Origin: Mannheimia haemolytica
Lineage (GTDB): Bacteria; Pseudomonadota; Gammaproteobacteria; Enterobacterales; Pasteurellaceae
Length of the DNA: 64,000 nucleotides
Assembly: GCA_900638155.1 (NCBI GenBank)
Contig: LR134495.1
Span: 1,922,001 to 1,986,000 of the forward strand
Direction of reading: 5' to 3'
The notes under the pieces were generated by a model. The model made no database searches. It saw nothing but the letters and a program-made list of their open reading frames with translations, and was not told where the DNA came from. Each line of letters begins with the position of its first letter. The first letter of the stretch is position 1. The translations under genes were made by a program, and so were the position numbers. Of the stretch, positions 45,184 to 55,274 are shown piece after piece.

Positions 45184-45723
45184 TTAATGCCCCTCAAAAC
45201 TTACCAGAGTAAAAGAGCGAATCCCTTCTTTTTCTAAACGTTCTTTACCGCCTAACGCAGGTAGCCAAATTACAAAGGCAGCGTGTTCTACTTTACCACC
45301 TAAGCGACGAATTAATTTTGCAGTGGCATCAATAGTGCCGCCGGTTGCGAGTAAATCGTCGATGACCAATACATTATCATCAGCACTCACTGCATCTTTA
45401 TGAATTTCCAGCGTATCTTCACCATATTCAAGGGTGTAAGATTGCGAAATCACTTCACGTGGTAATTTTTTCGGCTTGCGAACCAACACAAACGGCACGC
45501 CTAACGCTAATGCAACAGGGGCACCAAAAATAAACCCGCGAGATTCTGTGCCGACAATTTTAGTAATACCTTTGTCTTTAAATTCTGCAACGATGGCATC
45601 AATAGTGGCTTGGAATGCAGTTGGCACTTCTAAAAGTGAAGTGATATCACGGAAGATAATCCCTGCTTTCGGGTAATCAGGAATGGATTTGATAGAAGAT
45701 TTAATTAAATCTAATTGGTTCAT
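45184..45723 (-). CDS. apt: Adenine phosphoribosyltransferase
   Basis: 179-residue purine salvage enzyme that makes AMP from adenine and PRPP. The PRPP motif [20 protein letters not shown] lies at about residues 123-142. The flexible-loop segment is [20 protein letters not shown], and the N-terminal part [19 protein letters not shown] is characteristic of Apt. It stands alone between lpxM and dnaX on the minus strand with a gap on each side. Confidence 0.98.
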   Translation of the reverse strand: MNQLDLIKSSIKSIPDYPKAGIIFRDITSLLEVPTAFQATIDAIVAEFKDKGITKIVGTESRGFIFGAPVALALGVPFVLVRKPKKLPREVISQSYTLEYGEDTLEIHKDAVSADDNVLVIDDLLATGGTIDATAKLIRRLGGKVEHAAFVIWLPALGGKERLEKEGIRSFTLVSFEGH

Positions 45724-45850
45724 TGTTTGACCTATGTATAATAAAAAAATAACTGGAAAACTCTATAGAAAAACAGCAGAAATTTCAAGGAGAAATTGAT
45801 AACCTTACGTTTGATAGTACAGCTTACTTTTCAGTTTCCTTTTCCCTATA

Positions 45851-46801
45851 TTATCGATAAATATCTTCCCCGTTTCGTCTGGTTTTAAGCAAACGTAAAA
45901 TCCAAACATACTGCTCGGGGTTTTTCTCCACAAAATATTCAATTACTCGGTTCATTTCTCGGGCGGATTGAATTGGGTCTCCTGAAAATTCAAGCGGTGG
46001 CAAAATTTCCATTTCATATTTTGCTTTTTCGGCATTATAAATCGAGAACATCGGGATCACTTCCGCATTCGCTACTCTTGCCATTTTATTTAAGCCGGGC
46101 AGAGTCGCTTTTTCGGTGGCAAAAAAGTCGGCATACACACTTAGCTCTTCGCCAAAATCTTCATCGGGCAGAAAATAACCGACATCACCTTTACGCACAT
46201 CGGCTAAAAACGCCTTGATCCCATTTTGACGAGTATGCATTCGCCCACCTAAACGCTCACGGGTAATATTCCACAGCCAATCCACTAATGCGTTGCGGTG
46301 TGGGTTGTACATTGACGTCATCGGATAACCGAGCGAGAACATCGCCACCCCCGCCATATCAATCGACCAAGTATGTGGCACTAACATAATCACGTTTTTA
46401 CCACTCTCTTTGGCTTTCACCACATTTTCAAAGCCGGTAAATTCACACCGTTTTTGTAAATAAGAGACCGGACGAATTGCCGTTTCGCCAATCGCCAACA
46501 TCGTTTGTGCCACCGTGATAAACATTTTCTCTACCACCGCTTCACGCTTTTCCTCACTCCAATCAGGAAAGCAGTAACGCAAATTCACTTTAGCACGATG
46601 GTAACCTTTTTTATTTTTCTGCTTGAGATAGCGATACGCCATCTTGCCCACAAAAGCGGATAATTTATCCCTAATTCGCACCGGCACATAGGCTAAAATC
46701 ACTAATCCTAAAACGCCTAACCACACGCCCCAATATTTCGGGTGTAGAAAAGACCATAGGAATTTGTGCGTATAGCCGTCTTGGGCGGTAATTCGTGTCA
46801 T
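45851..46801 (-). CDS. lpxM: Lipid A acyltransferase LpxM (MsbB type)
   Basis: 316-residue membrane-bound enzyme that adds the last secondary acyl chain to lipid A at the inner membrane. The HX4D catalytic motif is in VPHTWSIDMAGVAM. Further matches to LpxM rather than LpxL are LGGRMHTRQNGIKAFLADVR, YFLPDEDFGEE, DFFATEKATLPGLNKMARVA and the C-terminal EQYVWILRLLKTRRNGE. One N-terminal membrane helix (YWGVWLGVLGLVILAYV) is visible. It follows the rnf operon, separated by an array of four hairpins. Assignment over LpxL is by remembered similarity. Confidence 0.92.
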   Translation of the reverse strand: MTRITAQDGYTHKFLWSFLHPKYWGVWLGVLGLVILAYVPVRIRDKLSAFVGKMAYRYLKQKNKKGYHRAKVNLRYCFPDWSEEKREAVVEKMFITVAQTMLAIGETAIRPVSYLQKRCEFTGFENVVKAKESGKNVIMLVPHTWSIDMAGVAMFSLGYPMTSMYNPHRNALVDWLWNITRERLGGRMHTRQNGIKAFLADVRKGDVGYFLPDEDFGEELSVYADFFATEKATLPGLNKMARVANAEVIPMFSIYNAEKAKYEMEILPPLEFSGDPIQSAREMNRVIEYFVEKNPEQYVWILRLLKTRRNGEDIYR

Positions 46802-46821
46802 ATTATCTTTTTACTCCATAC

Positions 46822-46921
46822 GCCTCGCACGAGCCGTGCAAGGCTAGATAATCCAAGTCCCTTCGGGACTTTAGAGCCACAAAGTGGCTCGGTTAAATAA
46901 CCCCATACGGCTCGTATGGGG
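46822..46921. repeat. Array of four perfect hairpins between rnfE and lpxM
   Basis: Four tandem inverted repeats with three-base loops: GCACG-AGC-CGTGC (46827-46839, extended outward by GCCT/AGGC), AAGTCCC-TTC-GGGACTT (46855-46871), GAGCCAC-AAA-GTGGCTC (46874-46890) and CCCCATACG-GCT-CGTATGGGG (46901-46921). It fills the intergenic space and shares the design, not the sequence, of the array inside ttrC. Confidence 0.92.
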
Positions 46922-46930
46922 TAAATCAAG

Positions 46931-47614
46931 CTATTTTTTATCAATAATATTCTTCACCGCCAATATCACCCCAAGCCCGATAAAAGCTCCCGGGGGTAAA
47001 ATTGCCAGTAGCAAACCTGAATCAATATGCAATACATTAATGCGTAGGGCTTTTGCCCAATCACCGAAGAGTAGATCTAAGCCTGAAAACAGCGTGCCGT
47101 TGCCAATAATTTCACGCAACGCTCCTAGCACCACTAGGCTAAAGGTCATTCCCAGCCCCATTGAAAAGCCGTCAAACGCTGAGAATTTTACCTCATTTTT
47201 TGAGGCATAGGCTTCTGCTCGCCCAATGACAATACAGTTGGTTACAATCAGCGGAATAAAAATCCCGAGCGATTGGTAAACAGGGAACGCAAAAGCATTC
47301 ATTAAAAGCTGTACTGCCGTTACCACCGTTGCAATTACCATCACATAAATCGGAATCCGAATATCGTGTGGGGTGATTTTCCGAAACAGGGAAACCGTGA
47401 TATTGGTGCAAATTAGCACAAACATTGTTGCCAAACCTAACCCAAGTGCATTGGTTACACTATTTGACACCGCCAGTAGTGGGCAAAGCCCTAATAACTG
47501 CACCAAAGCACCATTGTTTTTCCACACGCCGTCAGCGAAAATTGTTTTCCAAACGCTGGATTGTTTCGGGGCAACGTCAATATTCGTCACAGGGATTTGC
47601 TGTTCTCTTTCCAT
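46931..47614 (-). CDS. rnfE: Rnf electron transport complex subunit RnfE
   Basis: About 227-residue integral membrane subunit of the Rnf/Rsx complex, paralogous to RnfA, with six predicted helices. Family segments are [53 protein letters not shown] and [17 protein letters not shown]. The ATG at 47614 has GGGGGAGAA just upstream and is preferred over the GTG at 47632. It is the last rnf gene here. No nth gene follows, unlike the E. coli rsx operon; the hairpin array comes next. Confidence 0.95.
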   Translation of the reverse strand: MEREQQIPVTNIDVAPKQSSVWKTIFADGVWKNNGALVQLLGLCPLLAVSNSVTNALGLGLATMFVLICTNITVSLFRKITPHDIRIPIYVMVIATVVTAVQLLMNAFAFPVYQSLGIFIPLIVTNCIVIGRAEAYASKNEVKFSAFDGFSMGLGMTFSLVVLGALREIIGNGTLFSGLDLLFGDWAKALRINVLHIDSGLLLAILPPGAFIGLGVILAVKNIIDKK

Positions 47615-47622
47615 TTCTCCCC

Positions 47623-48255
47623 CTATTTGCACGCTTTAAATTGATTAAACATTGTCGGGTTTTGAGCCAGCTCTGTCACCACCCATTTTGCACTTTGGCG
47701 GATATGATTGACCACCGCACGAGGCGTAATAGTTGCACCGGTAAATTGGTCGAACTTGCCGCCATCTTTTTTTACATTCCAATCCGATTCGTTTTCTAAA
47801 CTAAAAAGTTGATTGGTAAAAGATAAGATCCAATCCGAAACTCGGGTCTCAATTTTATCACCTAGCCCCGGGGTTTCTTTATGCTCAAGGGTGCGAACAC
47901 CTAAAATGTTGCCGTTCGGCTCAATCCCCATCAATAGCACAATATCGCCGGAATAGCCGTCTGGAGCCGTGCCTTGAACCAGGTAAGCGGTCAGATTTTC
48001 CGATTTTTTTGCAACATAAATACGGTTCAAATAAGGGGCATTTTCGAGCTGAACCAGTTTGCAAGTTGCCAACACATCATTATCAAAATGGCTTTTCGGC
48101 ACAACCTCTTCCAATAATTTGCGTTGTTGCATTGCGGTCACATCATCAATCTTGCCTTTGGTAAGCAGGTACACACCGGTTGAAACGGAGGTGCAAAGCA
48201 GGGCAATAAAGCCCAAAATCAAGGCGTAATTTAAGGTAATTTTTGAGGTATTCAT
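47623..48255 (-). CDS. rnfG: Rnf electron transport complex subunit RnfG
   Basis: 210-residue periplasmic flavoprotein subunit with one N-terminal membrane helix ([20 protein letters not shown]). FMN is attached covalently to a threonine in the family motif, seen here as [15 protein letters not shown] near residue 175. The segment [20 protein letters not shown] is typical of the FMN-binding domain. It starts at the last base of rnfD, so translation is coupled. Confidence 0.96.
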   Translation of the reverse strand: MNTSKITLNYALILGFIALLCTSVSTGVYLLTKGKIDDVTAMQQRKLLEEVVPKSHFDNDVLATCKLVQLENAPYLNRIYVAKKSENLTAYLVQGTAPDGYSGDIVLLMGIEPNGNILGVRTLEHKETPGLGDKIETRVSDWILSFTNQLFSLENESDWNVKKDGGKFDQFTGATITPRAVVNHIRQSAKWVVTELAQNPTMFNQFKACK

Positions 48256-49310
48256 TATCTCTTATCCAATTTTGTGCCGTATAATCTCGGCTGCGTATAA
48301 TGGTCGATTAACGGCACGCAAATATTTGCCAATAACACTGAAAATGCAATAGCATCAGGGTAATTGCCGTAGTAGCGGATTAGATAAACCAATAATCCCA
48401 CTAAACCACCGAAAATAAGCTTTCCTCTTGGGGTAATGGAGGCTGTTACCGGGTCGGTCGCAATAAAAAATGCCCCAAACATCATCGCACCACTAAAGAA
48501 GTGGCTCACAAAATGCAAATGCGATTGTTGGCTAAACAGCTCGGTGAATCCGCTAAAAAAGGCAAAAGTAGCCAGCATTGCTGCCGGAATTTGCCAATGG
48601 ATAATCCGTTTATAAATCAACACCAAACCGCCGAATAAGAACGCAAGGTTCAGTTGTAGCCAACCGGTAGCAAACAGCCCGTTGAAAATCGGCGTACTCA
48701 TTACCGCGTCAAAACCTGATTTTGCAAGACTGCTTTTCATACTATCAAGCGGGGTAGCTTGCGCAATGCCATCAACACTATTAACTAGCTGATGAATACT
48801 AAAACCATCGCTAGTTACCCCGTAAAAAATCAACGAAATCGCATCACGAAATGTCGGTGGTTCACTTAATAACTCAATCGGCACTATCCACGCCGTCATT
48901 TGCACCGGGAAAGAAACCAACAACAACGCATAGCCAACCATTGCCGGGTTAAATAAATTCTGCCCCAAACCACCATAACTGTGTTTTGCCAATAATAACG
49001 CCACGATTACGCCAATCAGCATCAGCCAATAAGGAGCATAAGGCGGAATCGACATCGCCAAAATCAAGGCAGTTAAAATGCCCGACAAGTCTGCCAAATA
49101 GAAAGCGGTCGTTTTTTTGCGTAATTTTGCAATACCGATTTCAATCACAATCGCAAGGCTGATAGCGAGTAAAGTTTGAATCAGCACACCATAGCCGAAA
49201 TAATAAAGTTGAACCCCAAAAGCAGGTAACATCATCGCAATCACCCACAACATAAAATTCGCAGTGAGATTGCTCGAATGAGTGTGGGGGGAACTTACCA
49301 TTTTAAACAT
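48255..49310 (-). CDS. rnfD: Rnf electron transport complex subunit RnfD
   Basis: 351-residue integral membrane flavoprotein of the Rnf complex with about nine helices. The periplasmic loop [15 protein letters not shown] contains the probable FMN-linked threonine (S/T-G/A-A-T-P). Other family segments are [20 protein letters not shown] and [20 protein letters not shown]. The gene is separated from rnfC by a TRIC-channel gene and is followed directly by rnfG. Confidence 0.96.
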   Translation of the reverse strand: MFKMVSSPHTHSSNLTANFMLWVIAMMLPAFGVQLYYFGYGVLIQTLLAISLAIVIEIGIAKLRKKTTAFYLADLSGILTALILAMSIPPYAPYWLMLIGVIVALLLAKHSYGGLGQNLFNPAMVGYALLLVSFPVQMTAWIVPIELLSEPPTFRDAISLIFYGVTSDGFSIHQLVNSVDGIAQATPLDSMKSSLAKSGFDAVMSTPIFNGLFATGWLQLNLAFLFGGLVLIYKRIIHWQIPAAMLATFAFFSGFTELFSQQSHLHFVSHFFSGAMMFGAFFIATDPVTASITPRGKLIFGGLVGLLVYLIRYYGNYPDAIAFSVLLANICVPLIDHYTQPRLYGTKLDKR

Positions 49311-49355
49311 CTATAAAACCTTTCTAGTAAAAAATTGCAAAAAAATGACCGCTTG

Positions 49356-49991
49356 TTAAAGCTTCGGCAAATTCAAATTAAAGCGTATTGCCAGCAGGCG
49401 GATAATAATTACGGTGAACACGGTGGCAAGGTAAACCCAATCGCTTTCGAGCCCAACTGAGTTTGCAGCCACAAAAATCACACCGCCGATAAGGCTGGCG
49501 GTCACATACACCTCTTTTTGCAAAATGATCGGCACTTCGTTGCGTAAAATATCACGAATCAAACCACCAAAACAGCCGGTCACACCGCCCAGAGCCACGC
49601 AGATCAGTGGGTGCAAGCCGAAATCCAAGCCTTTTTGCACGCCAATCACGGTAAATACGCCAAGCCCGATTGCATCAAACACCAACAAGCCGGTTTGCCA
49701 ACTTTTGCGGGAAATTTGGTTGCGGAAAATAGCGGTAATCACCACCGCAAAGGTAATCATCAGCACATAGATCGGTTGTTTCATCCAAAATACGGGCGTG
49801 GAACCAATCATCATATCCCGTAGCGTACCGCCCCCGACCCCGGTCACAAACGCTAAAATAAACATACCGAAAATGTCCATTTTGTGCTGGCGGGCAGCAA
49901 TTGCCCCCGAAATCGCAAACACGATAGTGCCGATCAAGTCCTGAATAAACAGGAAAGACCACGGCAATGCCGGAATTAGCTCGCTAAACAT
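49356..49991 (-). CDS. TRIC-family cation channel (YicG/UPF0126) inside the rnf operon
   Basis: About 211-residue inner membrane protein with seven predicted helices, two homologous halves and a glycine-rich kink in each: [13 protein letters not shown] and [15 protein letters not shown]. These are the hallmarks of bacterial trimeric intracellular cation channel (TRIC) proteins. The start at [12 protein letters not shown] has AGGAG upstream and overlaps the rnfC end by 8 bases. A longer frame from 50051 would lie within rnfC. It is placed between rnfC and rnfD, where E. coli and H. influenzae have no gene, so it may serve charge balance for Rnf ion pumping; that is inference. Confidence 0.92.
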   Translation of the reverse strand: MFSELIPALPWSFLFIQDLIGTIVFAISGAIAARQHKMDIFGMFILAFVTGVGGGTLRDMMIGSTPVFWMKQPIYVLMITFAVVITAIFRNQISRKSWQTGLLVFDAIGLGVFTVIGVQKGLDFGLHPLICVALGGVTGCFGGLIRDILRNEVPIILQKEVYVTASLIGGVIFVAANSVGLESDWVYLATVFTVIIIRLLAIRFNLNLPKL

Positions 49992-52095
49992 TGTTGCTTT
50001 TCTCCTGCTGAGCGGTTTTTTTCTCTTTAGCTCTAGCGATGGCGGCTGCAACAGCGGCTTTGCGTGGGTCTTCGCTTTCCGTTTTCGGCGAATGGTTATT
50101 CACCCCTACGTTGTCATTGCCTGAATTTGCAAAATTTTCTGATTTTTCGACCGCTTGCTGTGCCTGTTTTTTGGCTTTGGCTCGGGCGAGAGCGGCTGCA
50201 ACGGCAGCTTTGCGTGGGTCTTCCTGTTCGGTATTGCCCCCTGCATTATCTGAATTTGCAGAATTTTCTGTTTTTTCTACCGCTTGTGCCTGTTTTTTCG
50301 CTTTGGCTCGGGCGAGGGCGGCTGCAACGGCTGCTTTGCGTGGGTCTTCTGCTGTAGAATTGCTATTCGCCGCTACATTGTCTGAATTTGCAGAATTTTC
50401 TGCATTTTCGACCGCTTGTTCTGCCTGTTTGGCAAGCCGTCTGGCTCGGCGTTGTGCCATTAATTCACTATTATCCGGCTCTCCGTTAGCTTTTGCTTGG
50501 GTCGGCACGGTTTGAGGGGCTTGCTCTGTGTTTTGGTCTTCTGCTTTTTTCGCTTTCAGGCGTTCAAGGGCAGCTTTGACAGGGTCAACACCTCCGGCAT
50601 TTGCCACTTCTGCACGGCGTTTCTCCGCCGCTTGGCTAATACGGGCTGTTCTAGCATCTCGTTCTTTTTGTAAACGGGCTTCTCTCGCCTCGAAACGGAT
50701 TTTTGCCTCTTCAGCTTTGCGGGCTTTTTCCTCAATTTCCTCGATTTTTGCTTTTTCTTGGCGGAAATATTGGATTAACGGAATATAGCTTGGGCAGACG
50801 TAAGCACAAACGCCACACTCAATGCAGGCATCTAAATGGTATTCTTTGGATTTATCGTGATCTTCTGCACGGGCAAACCAATAAAGTTGCTGTGGCAATA
50901 ACCCCACCGGGCAAGCATCGGAACAGCTCGAACAGCGGATACAACTACGCTCCGGTTCAGGTGGTGCATATTCAAAATGATCAGGGGCAATCAAGCAGTT
51001 CGCAGTTTTGGTAATCGGGGCTTGCAATGCCGGCAGAATAAAGCCCATCATCGGTCCGCCTAAAAACACCGGAAAGCGTTTATCGGCTTGATAATCTACC
51101 TGCTCCAGCAAGTGCTGAATTGGCGTGCCTAATCTTGCCCACACGTTCCCCTTGTTGCGAATTTTATCGCCTGTCAGCGTCACAACCCGTTCAATCAAAG
51201 GTTCATCATCAATAACTGCCCGTTTTACCGCAAACGCCGTGCCGACATTGTGCATCACAATGCCCATTTCAATGGTGCGTTTGCCAGCCGGAATCTCAAG
51301 TCCGGTCAACACTTGAATCAGCTGATCAGAAGCTCCGGAGGGATATTTAGTCGGGATCGCCCGCACAAACATATCGTTCGAGCCTTTTAAAGCGGTTTCT
51401 AAGGCTTGAATAGCGTGTGGTTTGTTATCTTCAATCGCAATCACCACTTCTTCCGGGCGAAGCACATAACGCAGAATGCGAATGCCTTCGATCAGATCTG
51501 CAGTGAAATCTTGCATTAGGCGATCATCACAGGTGATATAAGGCTCACACTCTGCCCCGTTAATCACCAGTAATTTACAGCGTTTATCCGCCAAGCTTAA
51601 TTTGGTCGCAGTTGGGAACACCGCTCCGCCCAAGCCGGCAATGCCGTATTGGTAAACTTTTTGGATAATTTGATCGCTTGTTAGGCTTAAGAAATCTTCA
51701 ATCGGCTGGCGTTCCACCCACTCATCTTTGCCATCGGTTTCAATGATCACCGTCATTTCCGGCAAACCGGAGGCGTGCGCAGAAACATAAGGCTCGATCC
51801 CAATTACCTGCCCTGAAGTCGGGCTATGCACCGGTAATTGGCGGAAGTGATCGCCTTTAGTAAGCGGTTGCCCTTTCAGCACCACATCGCCCACTTTGAC
51901 TAATAATTCCCCTGCCCAGCCGGAATGTTGAACCAGTGGCACATAGAAAAATTTCGGTAAATTTAAGGTGCGAATCGGCTTGTTGTTCGATTGGGATTTG
52001 TTTTCCATCGGGTGAATACCACCCGGGAAATCCCATAATTTTCCGGTTTCTTTATTTTGGCGGATTCGCTCAATCACTAAATTAGGATTGCTCAT
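49984..52095 (-). CDS. rnfC: Rnf electron transport complex subunit RnfC with repeat tail
   Basis: 703-residue peripheral subunit that takes electrons from NADH. The N-terminal SLBB/biotinyl-like part ([17 protein letters not shown]) is followed by the flavin/NADH region ([31 protein letters not shown]). Two [4Fe-4S] motifs follow: [17 protein letters not shown] and [16 protein letters not shown], about residues 370-425. The last 240 residues are a charged, repetitive tail with three copies of a unit starting [19 protein letters not shown]. Its linkers are encoded by uptake signals and, in one case, by a GTAGGGG palindrome. Enteric RnfC has a similar alanine/lysine tail of variable length. 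Confidence 0.96.
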   Translation of the reverse strand: MSNPNLVIERIRQNKETGKLWDFPGGIHPMENKSQSNNKPIRTLNLPKFFYVPLVQHSGWAGELLVKVGDVVLKGQPLTKGDHFRQLPVHSPTSGQVIGIEPYVSAHASGLPEMTVIIETDGKDEWVERQPIEDFLSLTSDQIIQKVYQYGIAGLGGAVFPTATKLSLADKRCKLLVINGAECEPYITCDDRLMQDFTADLIEGIRILRYVLRPEEVVIAIEDNKPHAIQALETALKGSNDMFVRAIPTKYPSGASDQLIQVLTGLEIPAGKRTIEMGIVMHNVGTAFAVKRAVIDDEPLIERVVTLTGDKIRNKGNVWARLGTPIQHLLEQVDYQADKRFPVFLGGPMMGFILPALQAPITKTANCLIAPDHFEYAPPEPERSCIRCSSCSDACPVGLLPQQLYWFARAEDHDKSKEYHLDACIECGVCAYVCPSYIPLIQYFRQEKAKIEEIEEKARKAEEAKIRFEAREARLQKERDARTARISQAAEKRRAEVANAGGVDPVKAALERLKAKKAEDQNTEQAPQTVPTQAKANGEPDNSELMAQRRARRLAKQAEQAVENAENSANSDNVAANSNSTAEDPRKAAVAAALARAKAKKQAQAVEKTENSANSDNAGGNTEQEDPRKAAVAAALARAKAKKQAQQAVEKSENFANSGNDNVGVNNHSPKTESEDPRKAAVAAAIARAKEKKTAQQEKSNNV
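50030..50440. repeat. Tandem repeats in the rnfC tail
   Basis: Three copies plus a partial one of a unit of roughly 100-135 bases encode [21 protein letters not shown] followed by a variable linker. Each of the three linkers contains an uptake-signal core (ACCGCTTG) coding for QAVEK. One linker also holds GGCGAATGGTTATTCACC (50087-50104), a GTAGGGGCGAA-type palindrome ending in CCTAC. Confidence 0.85.
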
Positions 52096-52699
52096 TTTTG
52101 CCTCCGCCTGTGACTAATTTTTTCTGCAATTCCGTGGTATTCACAATCGGAATAATTAAATCTTGGTCGAATTTCCAGTTCCAAGATTGGGTTGTCGGTT
52201 TAATTGGTCGCATTTCAATGCAGTTGGTCGGGCAAGGGGCGACACAGAGTTCACAGCCGGTGCAAAGATCCGGAATAATGGTGTGCATTGCTTTATTCGT
52301 GCCGATAATCGCATCAACCGGGCAAGCCTGAATGCACTTAGTACAACCAATGCAGAGATCTTCAATCACAAAAGCCACTTTCACCTCAGGCTCTGCCATT
52401 CCTTCCATCGGCGGCACTTCTACTCCTAGAAGTTCAGCAAGATTAACCACCAAAGGTTGCCCACCCGGCACACATTTTGTGATGACATCGCCGTTCGCAA
52501 TGGCTTCGGCATAAGGCTTACAGCCCGGGTAGCCACATTGACCGCATTGGCTTTGTGGTAAGAGAGCATCAATTTGCTCGACAATCGGGTCAGATTCAAC
52601 TTTCAGTTTAATCGAGGAATAGCCCAAAACCGCCCCGAAAATCAGTGCGATCACAGCAATAGCGATAAGAATATAAGTGATAATTGGCAAATCAAGCAT
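52082..52699 (-). CDS. rnfB: Rnf electron transport complex subunit RnfB
   Basis: 205-residue iron-sulfur subunit with one N-terminal membrane helix ([20 protein letters not shown]). The CxxCGxxGC domain appears as [16 protein letters not shown], with a fourth cysteine in TKCVPGG. Two ferredoxin-type motifs follow: [12 protein letters not shown] and [12 protein letters not shown]. The C-terminus overlaps rnfC by 14 bases, and the start overlaps the last base of rnfA. Confidence 0.97.
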   Translation of the reverse strand: MLDLPIITYILIAIAVIALIFGAVLGYSSIKLKVESDPIVEQIDALLPQSQCGQCGYPGCKPYAEAIANGDVITKCVPGGQPLVVNLAELLGVEVPPMEGMAEPEVKVAFVIEDLCIGCTKCIQACPVDAIIGTNKAMHTIIPDLCTGCELCVAPCPTNCIEMRPIKPTTQSWNWKFDQDLIIPIVNTTELQKKLVTGGGKNEQS

Positions 52700-53280
52700 T
52701 AGAGTTTCACCAATCCTGTAAAGCCCATAAAGGCAAGCGACATCAAGCCTGCGGTAATCAGTGCAATTGATGCCCCTTGGAACGGACGAGGCACATCAGC
52801 AGCAGCCAAACGCTCACGCAGAGCCGCAAATAAAACTAACACCAGCGAGAAACCGGCAGCAGCTCCAAAACCATAAAGAACAGATTCCACCAAATTATTG
52901 GCTAAATTCACATTTAATAATGCCACCCCCAATACAGCACAGTTGGTGGTAATCAGCGGTAAATAGATCCCAAGCAAGCGATAAAGTGTCGGGCTGGTTT
53001 TATGCACGATCATTTCCGTTAATTGCACGATCACTGCAATCACTAAAATAAACACCAAGGTCCGCAAAAATTGGGCGTTTAACGGTTCAAGCAGATAGGT
53101 TTCCATCAAGTAAGCAGAGAGCGAGGCAACCGTCAGCACAAAGGTTGTCGCCAACCCCATACCAATGGCAGTTTCCACCTTTTTCGACACTCCCATAAAC
53201 GGACAAAGCCCTAGAAATTTTACTAGAACAAAGTTGTTGATAAGAGCGGTACTGATGATTAACAGAATATAATCGACCAT
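52699..53280 (-). CDS. rnfA: Rnf electron transport complex subunit RnfA
   Basis: 193-residue integral membrane subunit with six helices and the paired cysteine segments of RnfA ([12 protein letters not shown] and [15 protein letters not shown]), which hold an iron-sulfur cluster at the membrane centre in known complexes. The start [20 protein letters not shown] gives exactly the E. coli RsxA length; the 11-residue longer frame is unlikely. It is the first rnf gene. Upstream, two inverted uptake signals lie in the gap before the divergent ettA. Confidence 0.97.
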   Translation of the reverse strand: MVDYILLIISTALINNFVLVKFLGLCPFMGVSKKVETAIGMGLATTFVLTVASLSAYLMETYLLEPLNAQFLRTLVFILVIAVIVQLTEMIVHKTSPTLYRLLGIYLPLITTNCAVLGVALLNVNLANNLVESVLYGFGAAAGFSLVLVLFAALRERLAAADVPRPFQGASIALITAGLMSLAFMGFTGLVKL

Positions 53281-53301
53281 AAATTCCACAAAATTTAAAC
53301 A

Positions 53302-53359
53302 ACAAGCGGTCAAAAATCGCCAAAAATTTGCAAATTGTTCTGCAAAAACGACCGCTTGT
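53302..53359. repeat. Uptake-signal inverted pair upstream of rnfA
   Basis: ACAAGCGGTC (53302-53311) faces GACCGCTTGT (53350-53359). The pair lies between the divergent rnfA and ettA starts, so here it cannot be a gene-end terminator for either. Confidence 0.8.
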
Positions 53360-53516
53360 CAGAATATAAAAATCCAAAATAGCGGTATATTATCCTCTGT
53401 TTTGGCGTTCTTCACAATAAAAAATCAAGGCGTCTCAACCAGAGCCAAAACCACCCTATATTTTGGCTGTAAATTCAAGTAAAATAAGGCGAATTTTTTT
53501 GTGAGGAATACAACCA

Positions 53517-55187
53517 ATGTCAACTCAATTTGTATATACGATGCACCGTGTCGGCAAAGTCGTGCCGCCGAAGCGTCACATTCTGAAAGATATTTCCCTG
53601 AGCTTTTTCCCGGGGGCAAAAATCGGGGTTCTCGGCTTAAACGGGGCGGGTAAATCAACGCTTTTACGCATTATGGCAGGCGTAGATAAAGAGTTCGAGG
53701 GTGAGGCTCGTCCACAACCGGGCATTAAAATCGGCTATCTACCACAAGAACCGAAACTTGACCCACAGCAAACCGTGCGTGAAGCGGTGGAAGAGGCAGT
53801 AGCGGAAGTGAAAAATGCCTTAACCCAGCTTGATGAAGTCTATGCGATGTATGCCGATGAGAATGCCGATTTCGACAAATTAGCGGCAAAACAGGCAGAA
53901 TTAGAGGCGATTATTCAAGCCCACGATGGTCATAACCTGCAAAACCAGTTAGAGCGTGCTGCCGATGCGTTACGTCTGCCGGATTGGGATGCAAAAATCG
54001 AGCATTTATCAGGGGGCGAACGCCGCCGTGTGGCACTTTGCCGTCTATTGCTGGAAAAACCGGATATGTTACTGTTAGACGAACCAACCAACCACTTAGA
54101 TGCGGAATCTGTGGCGTGGTTGGAGCGTTTCCTCCACGACTACGAAGGCACTGTAGTGGCAATTACCCACGACCGTTACTTCTTAGACAACGTTGCCGGC
54201 TGGATCTTGGAACTTGACCGTGGTGAAGGTATTCCTTGGGAAGGCAACTACTCTTCTTGGTTGGAACAGAAAGAAAAACGCTTGGCACAAGAGCAAGCGG
54301 CGGAATCGGCTCGTCAAAAATCGATTGAGAAAGAGTTGGAATGGGTACGCCAAAATCCAAAAGGTCGCCAAGCGAAAAGTAAGGCTCGTATGGCACGCTT
54401 TGAAGAGCTTAACTCAGGCGAATATCAAAAACGTAACGAGACTAACGAACTCTTTATTCCACCGGGTCCACGCCTAGGTGATAAAGTGATCGAGGTGCAA
54501 AACCTGACTAAATCTTACGGCGATCGCACCTTAATTGATGACTTATCATTCAGCATTCCGAAAGGAGCGATTGTGGGGATTATCGGCCCGAACGGTGCGG
54601 GTAAATCTACTCTGTTCCGTATGCTTTCAGGGCAAGAACAGCCGGACAGCGGTTCGGTAACAATGGGCGAAACGGTGGTGCTTGCAAGTGTAGATCAGTT
54701 CCGTGATGCGATGGACGATAAAAAAACTGTGTGGGAAGAAGTCTCAAACGGGCAGGATATTCTCAACATCGGTAATTTTGAAATCCCAAGCCGTGCTTAT
54801 GTAGGGCGTTTCAACTTCAAAGGCGTAGATCAGCAAAAACGTGTTGGCGAGCTTTCAGGTGGTGAACGTGGTCGTTTACACTTAGCCAAACTTTTACAAC
54901 GTGGCGGTAACGTGCTGTTACTGGACGAGCCGACCAACGACTTAGACGTGGAAACCCTGCGTGCCTTGGAAAATGCGATCTTAGAATTCCCAGGCTGTGC
55001 AATGGTCATTTCGCACGACCGCTGGTTCTTAGACCGTATCGCCACCCATATTTTAGACTACGGCGATGAAGGCAAAGTGACGTTCTACGAGGGCAACTTC
55101 TCCGATTATGAAGAGTGGAAGAAGAAAACTTTCGGTGAAGCCGCTACCCAACCGCACAGAGTGAAATATAAACGAATTGCGAAGTAA
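53517..55187 (+). CDS. ettA: Energy-dependent translational throttle protein EttA (ABC-F)
   Basis: 556-residue twin-ATPase that binds the ribosomal E site and gates entry into elongation by ATP/ADP ratio. The two Walker A motifs are GLNGAGKSTLL and GPNGAGKSTLF. The signatures are LSGGERRRVALCRLLL and LSGGERGRLHLAKLL. The arm domain lies between about residues 95 and 140, and the linker has KARMARFEELNSGEYQKRNE. Length and ends (HRVKYKRIAK) match E. coli EttA closely. A GTGAGGAAT ribosome site precedes the ATG. Confidence 0.98.
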   Translation: MSTQFVYTMHRVGKVVPPKRHILKDISLSFFPGAKIGVLGLNGAGKSTLLRIMAGVDKEFEGEARPQPGIKIGYLPQEPKLDPQQTVREAVEEAVAEVKNALTQLDEVYAMYADENADFDKLAAKQAELEAIIQAHDGHNLQNQLERAADALRLPDWDAKIEHLSGGERRRVALCRLLLEKPDMLLLDEPTNHLDAESVAWLERFLHDYEGTVVAITHDRYFLDNVAGWILELDRGEGIPWEGNYSSWLEQKEKRLAQEQAAESARQKSIEKELEWVRQNPKGRQAKSKARMARFEELNSGEYQKRNETNELFIPPGPRLGDKVIEVQNLTKSYGDRTLIDDLSFSIPKGAIVGIIGPNGAGKSTLFRMLSGQEQPDSGSVTMGETVVLASVDQFRDAMDDKKTVWEEVSNGQDILNIGNFEIPSRAYVGRFNFKGVDQQKRVGELSGGERGRLHLAKLLQRGGNVLLLDEPTNDLDVETLRALENAILEFPGCAMVISHDRWFLDRIATHILDYGDEGKVTFYEGNFSDYEEWKKKTFGEAATQPHRVKYKRIAK

Positions 55188-55191
55188 CAAT

Positions 55192-55259
55192 GTAGGGGCG
55201 AAATATGTTTCGCCCCTAATCAAATGCAGAATTAAGGGATAAAAATATTTCACTCCTAC
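55192..55259. repeat. Two GTAGGGGCGAA-type palindromes between ettA and dnaQ
   Basis: GTAGGGGCGAAA (55192-55203) pairs with TTTCGCCCCTA (55208-55218) as a perfect hairpin just after the ettA stop. A degenerate second copy (AAGGGATAAAAATATTTCAC then TCCTAC) follows at 55234-55259. The first may terminate ettA. Confidence 0.82.
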
Positions 55260-55274
55260 AATTTTAAATTGAAT

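Noticed and set aside
46822..46921. Possible tRNA, CRISPR or attachment site
   Set aside because: The stems differ from each other, there is no cloverleaf, no constant repeat and no spacer pattern.
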